A stretch of DNA of 42,421 nucleotides from a virus. The notes under the pieces were generated by a model. The model searched no databases. It was not told the DNA's origin and saw only the letters and a program-made list of their open reading frames with translations. Shown in pieces: positions 37,660 through 42,421 of the stretch. The stretch lies in the IMG/VR virus record IMGVR_UViG_3300045965_000034, positions 1 to 42,421 of that record. One strand, 5' to 3'. A program made the position numbers and the translations under genes. Numbering within the stretch: the stretch's first letter is position 1; every line of letters begins with the position of its first letter.

Positions 37660-39287
37660 CGCTTGTTCGGATCGGTCGCCGCGAAGTCGAGGTCAAGTGG
37701 ACCTTGCTGGATCGCGCCATTGCGCAGCTCTCGCCTGCGCTCGGCATCGATCGCTGGCAGCGCCGGACGCAGATGGCGATGGCGGGCGTCGGCGGCTACG
37801 ACGGCGGTCGCCGCGAGCGGCGGGCGACAAAGCGCTGGCGGCCGGCGGAAGCCTCGCCCGATGCCGACACGCTGGGCGATCTGCCGGATTTGCGCGCCCG
37901 CGCGCGCGATCTGGCGCGCAATGTGCCGATCGCAACGGGCGCGCTATCGACGCGGGTCACCAACGTCGTCGGCGCCGGCCTCGCGCTGATCGCGAGCATC
38001 GATCATGAAACGCTCGGCATCACCGAAGAGGCGGCCGACGCGATGGAGCGCGAGCAGGAAAAGGAATTCGCGCTGTTCTGGCGGTCGGTCGATCTGACCG
38101 CGGTCCAGCACGGCGACGAGCTCGCGGCGCTTGCCTACCGCACGCAGAGCGAATCCGGCGACGCGTTGATCGTGCGGCGCTACCGGGAGCGGCCGGGCGA
38201 GGTCTACGGCACGCGGCTGCAGTTGCTCGAAGCCGATCGGCTCAGCAACCCGGATCGCGCGGCCGATGGCGACAAGATAGCGGGCGGCGTCGAGGTCGAC
38301 ACCGATGGAATGCCGGTCGCCTACCATATAAGCGACAAGCATCCGGGCGGGACGCGCGTCGCCGGCCTGAAATGGGAGCGCGTTCGTGCGCGCGACGACG
38401 ATGGCCGCCAACTGGTGATTCATCTGTTCGATCGGCTGCGCCCGGAACTGTCCCGCGGCGTGCCCTGGCTTGCGCCCGTCACCGAGCTCGTCAAGCAGCT
38501 CGGCGAGTACACCGACGCCGAAGTTCATGCCGCCGTCATCACGGCCAACCATACGTACTTCATCGAGACCGCTGCCGACGATGACGAGAACCCGGTCCTG
38601 GGCGAAGCGGATTCCACGCTCGCGGACAACGAGGTCAAGCTCGGCCACGGCGCGATCGTCAGCCTCTCGCCCGGCGAAAAGGTCAACGTGCCGCAGCCGA
38701 TGCGGCCGAACGCGCAGTTTGATCCGTTCTTTCTGGCGATGACGCGGCTGATCGGCGTTGCGCTGGAGATCCCGCAGGAACTGCTGATCAAGCACTTTAC
38801 GGCGAGCTATTCGGCATCGCGTGCCGCGCTCGAAATCGCCTATCAGGGCTGGATCAAGGAACGCAAGTCGCACGCCCGAAGGCTCTGGCAGGTCGCCTAC
38901 GAGTGGATGATGGAAGAGGCGGTTGCCAAGGGCCGGCTCAATCGTCCGGGTTTCTTCGCCGATCCGCGCATCCGCATGGCGTACTGCGGCGCCGAGTGGC
39001 GCGGCGCCGCGCGCCCGAGCCTCAATCCGAAGCAGGAGGCGGAGGCCGACGATCTCGATGTCAAGAACGGCTTCAAGACCGGCGAGCAGGTGTGCGCCGA
39101 ACGCACCGGCGGCGAGATCGAAAAGAAGATCACGCAGCGCGGCAAGGAAGTGAAACTTATCAAGGCTGCCGGCATCGTGCCGGAACAGCCGGCCAGCGCC
39201 GCGCAAGGTGATGCGCAGCGTAGCGACGAAAACAGTGACGACGACACCGACGACGAAACGCAACGACCGTCACGGGGGCGCGCATGA
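37656..39287 (+). CDS. Portal protein, lambda family
   Basis: 543 residues from the ATG overlapping the previous stop. Typical lambda gpB-type sequence: an N-terminal RARARDLARNVPIATGALST segment, central EADRLSNPDRAADGDKIAGGVEVDTDGMPVAYHI and the stem/wing region ALEIPQELLIKHFTASYSASRAAL. Portal dodecamers form the vertex through which DNA passes. The C-terminal 40 residues are acidic and low complexity (SDDDTDDE). Confidence 0.93.
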   Translation: MTLVRIGRREVEVKWTLLDRAIAQLSPALGIDRWQRRTQMAMAGVGGYDGGRRERRATKRWRPAEASPDADTLGDLPDLRARARDLARNVPIATGALSTRVTNVVGAGLALIASIDHETLGITEEAADAMEREQEKEFALFWRSVDLTAVQHGDELAALAYRTQSESGDALIVRRYRERPGEVYGTRLQLLEADRLSNPDRAADGDKIAGGVEVDTDGMPVAYHISDKHPGGTRVAGLKWERVRARDDDGRQLVIHLFDRLRPELSRGVPWLAPVTELVKQLGEYTDAEVHAAVITANHTYFIETAADDDENPVLGEADSTLADNEVKLGHGAIVSLSPGEKVNVPQPMRPNAQFDPFFLAMTRLIGVALEIPQELLIKHFTASYSASRAALEIAYQGWIKERKSHARRLWQVAYEWMMEEAVAKGRLNRPGFFADPRIRMAYCGAEWRGAARPSLNPKQEAEADDLDVKNGFKTGEQVCAERTGGEIEKKITQRGKEVKLIKAAGIVPEQPASAAQGDAQRSDENSDDDTDDETQRPSRGRA

Positions 39288-40201
39288 GTCTTCCGCTGAT
39301 TGCCGCCCGCGCGCTCAACACGCTGTTGATGATCGACCAGCGCAAGGCCGAAGCGATCCTCCTGGGTTTTGGCTGCAGGCTGGTCGACGGCGGCATCGTG
39401 ATCGAGAACGCGATCGGCGCGGTTGATCATGCGGCGTTCAATGCCGGCCGGCCATCGATGGGCCGGCTCGGCGATCGGCTCGGCCGCGCCTATGACGCGG
39501 CCGGCGCGGCGACGTTCGACATGGTCGGCAACGTCGCGGTGATCCCGATCGAGGGAACGCTCGTTCATAAGGGCGCATTCCTCGGCAAGTCGTCCGGCGA
39601 AACGTCGTATCAGGGATTGCAGACGCAAGTCTCGCGCGCGATGCGCGCCGATGCGGTCAAGGGCGTGGTGTTCGAGATCGACAGCTACGGTGGCGAGATG
39701 GCGGGCGCATTCGATACAGCCGACATGATCGCGCAGCTCTCGGCTGCAAAACCGACGATGGCGATCCTAACCGACAACGCGCTGTCGGCGGGCTATCTCA
39801 TGGCATCTGCGGCGCGGCAGATCGTGATGCCCGAGTTCGGCCGTGCCGGTTCGATCGGCGTGATCACCATGCACGCCGATTATTCGCGCAAGCTCGAAAA
39901 CGAAGGCATCAAGGTCACGATCCTGTCTGCCGGCAAGCACAAGGCGGACGGAAATCCGTTCCAGCCGCTGCCGGAGCCGCTGGCCAACCGAATCCGAGGC
40001 GAGGTCGAAGAGGCCCGCGGGCGGTTCGCCGAGCACGTCGGCCGCTTTCGCGGCGGGCGATTCACCGCCGAACAGGCGATGGCAACCGAAGCGCAGGATT
40101 ACCGCAGCGGCGACGCGCTGCGGCTCGGCTTGGTCGATGCCGTGGCGAAGCCCGCCGATGCGTTCGACGCCTTCGTGAGCGCGATCAACCGCAAAGGGTA
40201 A
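39284..40201 (+). CDS. Head maturation protease, S49 (gpC-like)
   Basis: 305 residues. ClpP/SppA-type fold with conserved VVFEIDSYGGEMAGAFD, nucleophile Ser168 in DNALSAGYLMASAA and a probable general-base Lys220 in LSAGKHKADGNP. The enzyme cleaves scaffold and portal during prohead maturation. The position between portal and scaffold/decoration genes is canonical. Confidence 0.9.
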   Translation: MSLPLIAARALNTLLMIDQRKAEAILLGFGCRLVDGGIVIENAIGAVDHAAFNAGRPSMGRLGDRLGRAYDAAGAATFDMVGNVAVIPIEGTLVHKGAFLGKSSGETSYQGLQTQVSRAMRADAVKGVVFEIDSYGGEMAGAFDTADMIAQLSAAKPTMAILTDNALSAGYLMASAARQIVMPEFGRAGSIGVITMHADYSRKLENEGIKVTILSAGKHKADGNPFQPLPEPLANRIRGEVEEARGRFAEHVGRFRGGRFTAEQAMATEAQDYRSGDALRLGLVDAVAKPADAFDAFVSAINRKG

Positions 40202-40207
40202 ATCCCG

Positions 40208-40801
40208 ATGACGCAGCAGACTTTGCTCGCGGCGATCCACGCCGCGACACACGAACCCGTGTCCGCACCGGCCACGGCAGCAACCAGCCAACCGAAGGAG
40301 ATCCCGATGGCTGAGACGCAGAACGGGCCGGCTGCGCCGGCCAAGAGCACGACCACCGCAGAGTTGCGGGCGCAGTATCCCGACTTGTGCGCGAGCCTTG
40401 TCGCCGAAGGCGCGACCGCCGAGCGCGACCGCATCGTCGGCATCGAAAATCTCGGCGCGCAGATGAAGGGTCACGAAACCCTGATCGCCGAGATGAAGGC
40501 GGACGGCAAGACCACGCCGGAGCAGGCCGCGGTGCGGATCATCGGCGCCGAGAACGCGCTGCGCGCCAAGCAGCTCACGGGCATCCAGGATGTCGAGGCC
40601 CACACCGGCAAGGTGGCGGCGGCGCCGCAGTCGGACCCCGGCCTCACCGCGACTGTGGCGGCAACGACCGCCGAAGGCTGGGCCGCCGAATACGGGGCGG
40701 CAACGCCGGCCGGTGCCAAACTGCGGGCCGAGTTCGCGACCAAGGAAGATTACGTCTCGTTCAAGGCGAACGAGAACAAGGTTAGCATTCTCCGCAAGTG
40801 A
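40208..40801 (+). CDS. Scaffold-like protein with internal start
   Basis: 197 residues from the first ATG, but a much stronger ribosome site (GAAGGAGATCCCG) precedes an internal in-frame ATG at 40307, giving a 164-residue form (MAETQNGPAAPAKSTTTAEL...). The core is helical (CASLVAEGATAERDRIVGIENL, MKADGKTTPEQAAVRIIGAENALRAKQL), in the pattern that often follows S49 proteases as a scaffold domain. The two starts recall lambda C/Nu3. A scaffold is degraded after capsid assembly. Confidence 0.7.
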   Translation: MTQQTLLAAIHAATHEPVSAPATAATSQPKEIPMAETQNGPAAPAKSTTTAELRAQYPDLCASLVAEGATAERDRIVGIENLGAQMKGHETLIAEMKADGKTTPEQAAVRIIGAENALRAKQLTGIQDVEAHTGKVAAAPQSDPGLTATVAATTAEGWAAEYGAATPAGAKLRAEFATKEDYVSFKANENKVSILRK

Positions 40802-40866
40802 GACTCGTCGCCGCCGCGAGCGGTGATCAATCCCTATCCATCCCCCAAACCTGAAGGATACCGCCA

Positions 40867-41649
40867 ATGACCACTTTGGCCATCAACCGCTCGCGCGACT
40901 ACGAGGGCGCGGTGCGGATCGAAGAGAACGCCTATCCGGTGATCGCGTCCGACATCATCTACGAGGGCGCGGCTGTCGGCATCGTTGCCGCGTCCGGCCA
41001 CGCCCGGCCGCTCGTGGCCGGCGACCGCTTCGCTGGCTTTGCTTCCGCTCGAGCCGACAACAGCGCGGGCGCTGCCGCCGCGATCAACGTCGACGTCAAG
41101 ACCTCCGGCCGCGTCAAGCTGCCGGTGACGGGCGCGGTCATCAGTGACAACGAGAGCCGCCAGGCGGTCTATGCGTCGGATGACGACACGTTCTCCTTCA
41201 GCCCCGTGGGCGGCTCGTTCGTCGGGTTCTTCGAGCGCTACATTTCGGCCGGCGTCGGCATCGTGGAGTTCAACTCTTCGTTCCGCGATCCGTGGGCGCG
41301 CTACACGATCCGCGAGGCTCTGACGGCAACGAAGACGTTCGACGCGCAGGATTGCGGCAAGTTGTTCTGGGCAACCGGCGACGGCACCGCGCTCACGCTG
41401 CCCTCGATCGCGGATGGGCTTTCCGGCCTCGCGATCGTCTCCGGCGGCGCCTTCGGCACGCAGGCGACCACCATCGATCCGGCCGCCGCCGACATGATCC
41501 TTGGACCCGACATCTCGGGCGGCGACAACAAGGATCTGATCAACACCAAGGCGACGCAGCGCCGCGGCGACTACGTCGTTCTGATCGCGGGCGACGCTGA
41601 CGGCTACATGGTGACCGAACTGCGCGGCATCTGGGCTCGCGAGGGCTGA
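40867..41649 (+). CDS. Head decoration-like protein, 260 aa
   Basis: The N-terminal 110 residues (VIASDIIYEGAAVGIVAASG...GDRFAGFASARADNS...VDVKTSGRVKLPVTGAVIS) have the pattern of capsid decoration/cement proteins. A second beta domain follows (FDAQDCGKLFWATGDGTALTLPSIADGLSGLAIVSGG), which looks like an immunoglobulin- or fibre-type surface domain. AAGGA precedes the ATG. Lies where lambda gpD lies, before the capsid gene. Confidence 0.75.
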   Translation: MTTLAINRSRDYEGAVRIEENAYPVIASDIIYEGAAVGIVAASGHARPLVAGDRFAGFASARADNSAGAAAAINVDVKTSGRVKLPVTGAVISDNESRQAVYASDDDTFSFSPVGGSFVGFFERYISAGVGIVEFNSSFRDPWARYTIREALTATKTFDAQDCGKLFWATGDGTALTLPSIADGLSGLAIVSGGAFGTQATTIDPAAADMILGPDISGGDNKDLINTKATQRRGDYVVLIAGDADGYMVTELRGIWAREG

Positions 41650-41666
41650 TCCTCTCTGTCTTGTTC

Positions 41667-41693
41667 ACGCACCCGCAAACAGTGCGGGTGCGT
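41667..41693 (+). terminator. Perfect 11-bp hairpin before the capsid gene
   Basis: ACGCACCCGCA, loop AACAG, TGCGGGTGCGT, followed by TGCG and no T-run. It lies in the 120-base gap between the decoration and capsid genes, which holds no gene. It may protect the capsid mRNA 5' end after processing or weakly terminate. Confidence 0.55.
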
Positions 41694-41769
41694 TGCGTAA
41701 CTCTTCCCCGGCGCGGCTCGCATGGCGCGGCCCGCTTGCATCATCAACCTCTGACAAGGACCAAAGCAC

Positions 41770-42421
41770 ATGAGCGACCTTCAGCTCCTGTCCAGCCGCG
41801 CCATCATCGGCATGTACTATGCGCGGCTCGAAACCGATCTCGGCATGGCCTGGATCGACGGCGTCTCCAACCTCTTCGGCTCCGACCAGTCGTCGGAGAC
41901 GTACAACTGGATCGGGCAGACCCCCGCGATGCGCGAATGGGTCGGCTCGCGCGCGGCCAAGGGCTTCAACGGCCAGGGCATCACGATCATCAACAAGCAT
42001 TACGAGTCGACGATCGAGATCAGCAAAAAGGACGCGCGCCGCGACAAGACCGGCCAGGTGCGCGTGCGCATGTCCGAGCTCGCCGACCGCGGGCAGACCC
42101 ATTGGGCAAGCCTCCTGTCGACGCTTCTGATCAACGCCCCGTCGACCGCGTGCTATGACGGCCAGTACTTTTTCGACACCGACCACGTTGATCCGGGTGC
42201 CGATTACCAGACCAGCCAGAGCAACGACATCACGGTCGACATCTCGGCGTTGCCGTGCGCGGTGCATGGCGTGGTGACGGCGCCGAGCGTCGAGGAATTC
42301 CAGCAGGCGATCCTCGCCGGCATCTCGGCGATGCTGGCGTTCAAGGACGACCGCGGCGAGCCGATGAACGAGAACGCCCGGCAGTTCCTGGTGGTGGTGC
42401 CGACGCCGCTCTACCTGATCG
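41770..42421 (+). CDS. Major capsid protein, Mu gpT-like (5' part)
   Basis: The ATG follows CAAGGACCAAAGCAC. The first 217 residues are present here; the frame then continues at base 128 (after the 127-bp overlap) for a total of 320. Diagnostic Mu gpT-type sequence: MYYARLETDLGMAWIDGVSNLF, ETYNWIGQTPAMREWVGSR, HYESTIEISKKDARRDKTG and YDGQYFFDTDHVDPG. It forms the capsid shell. Combination of a Mu-type capsid with lambda-type portal, protease and terminase makes this head module mosaic. Confidence 0.93.
   Translation, partial: MSDLQLLSSRAIIGMYYARLETDLGMAWIDGVSNLFGSDQSSETYNWIGQTPAMREWVGSRAAKGFNGQGITIINKHYESTIEISKKDARRDKTGQVRVRMSELADRGQTHWASLLSTLLINAPSTACYDGQYFFDTDHVDPGADYQTSQSNDITVDISALPCAVHGVVTAPSVEEFQQAILAGISAMLAFKDDRGEPMNENARQFLVVVPTPLYLI
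42295..42421. repeat. Terminal direct repeat, copy 2 (genome join)
   Basis: Identical to bases 1-127. One of the two copies should be removed to obtain the circular genome. Confidence 0.95.

Overview
The window is one complete temperate siphovirus genome. Its first 127 bases are repeated exactly at its end (1-127 = 42295-42421) and the major capsid gene reads in frame across that join, so the molecule is best read as a circular or circularly permuted genome of 42,294 bp that was linearised inside the capsid gene. High GC with GC-rich third positions, an attP carrying the 3' half of an alphaproteobacterial-type tRNA-Pro(CGG), and many small gene families I associate with rhizobial prophages point to a host in the Hyphomicrobiales (Bradyrhizobium or Rhodopseudomonas-like). 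The host is an inference.

Late region (+ strand, about 33.4 kb to the end, continuing from 1 to 19.2 kb). In order: a conserved phage protein, a decoration-like protein, terminase small and large subunits, a small connector, lambda-type portal, S49 protease, a scaffold-like protein with a second internal start, a decoration-like protein and a Mu gpT-like major capsid. After the join come head-tail joining and tail completion proteins, tail tube, a tail assembly chaperone with a textbook -1 frameshift site (A AAA AAC), tape measure, distal tail proteins, an NlpC/P60 protein, a gpJ-like tip protein and a 1760-residue fibre with about 57 YadA-like repeats and an S74 self-cleaving chaperone. The lysis genes follow (signal-peptide M15 endolysin, membrane proteins, a 3-TM holin, a spanin-like protein), with an orphan methyltransferase fragment, a metallophosphoesterase and a small basic/acidic protein. 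A strong terminator for this transcript lies inside the 3' end of the converging integrase gene.

Integration and leftward early region (- strand, 19.4 to 25.7 kb): attP with arm-type repeats, a tyrosine integrase overlapping an excisionase-like gene by 265 bp, then a tight operon of small genes. These include an Acb2/Tad1-hairpin-like protein (possible anti-CBASS or anti-Thoeris sponge), zinc-finger and winged-helix proteins, an HNH protein and a DUF4326 protein. This operon is the best place to look for undescribed counter-defence functions.

Immunity region (25.7 to 27.0 kb): a XRE repressor cotranscribed with a BamE/SmpA-like putative lipoprotein (candidate lysogenic-conversion or exclusion gene), divergent from a Cro/YdaS-like gene. 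A 14-bp motif is shared by the promoter regions on both sides, and both outward promoters appear to give near-leaderless mRNAs.

Rightward early region (27.9 to 33.3 kb): HTH and zinc-ribbon proteins, DUF6378- and DUF1937-like proteins, an MT-A70 adenine methyltransferase, winged-helix proteins including a replication-type protein, and a NusG-like protein. Two tandem hairpins just after the NusG-like gene suggest that it acts as an antiterminator opening the late operon. No DNA polymerase, helicase or recombinase was recognised, so replication probably depends on the host.
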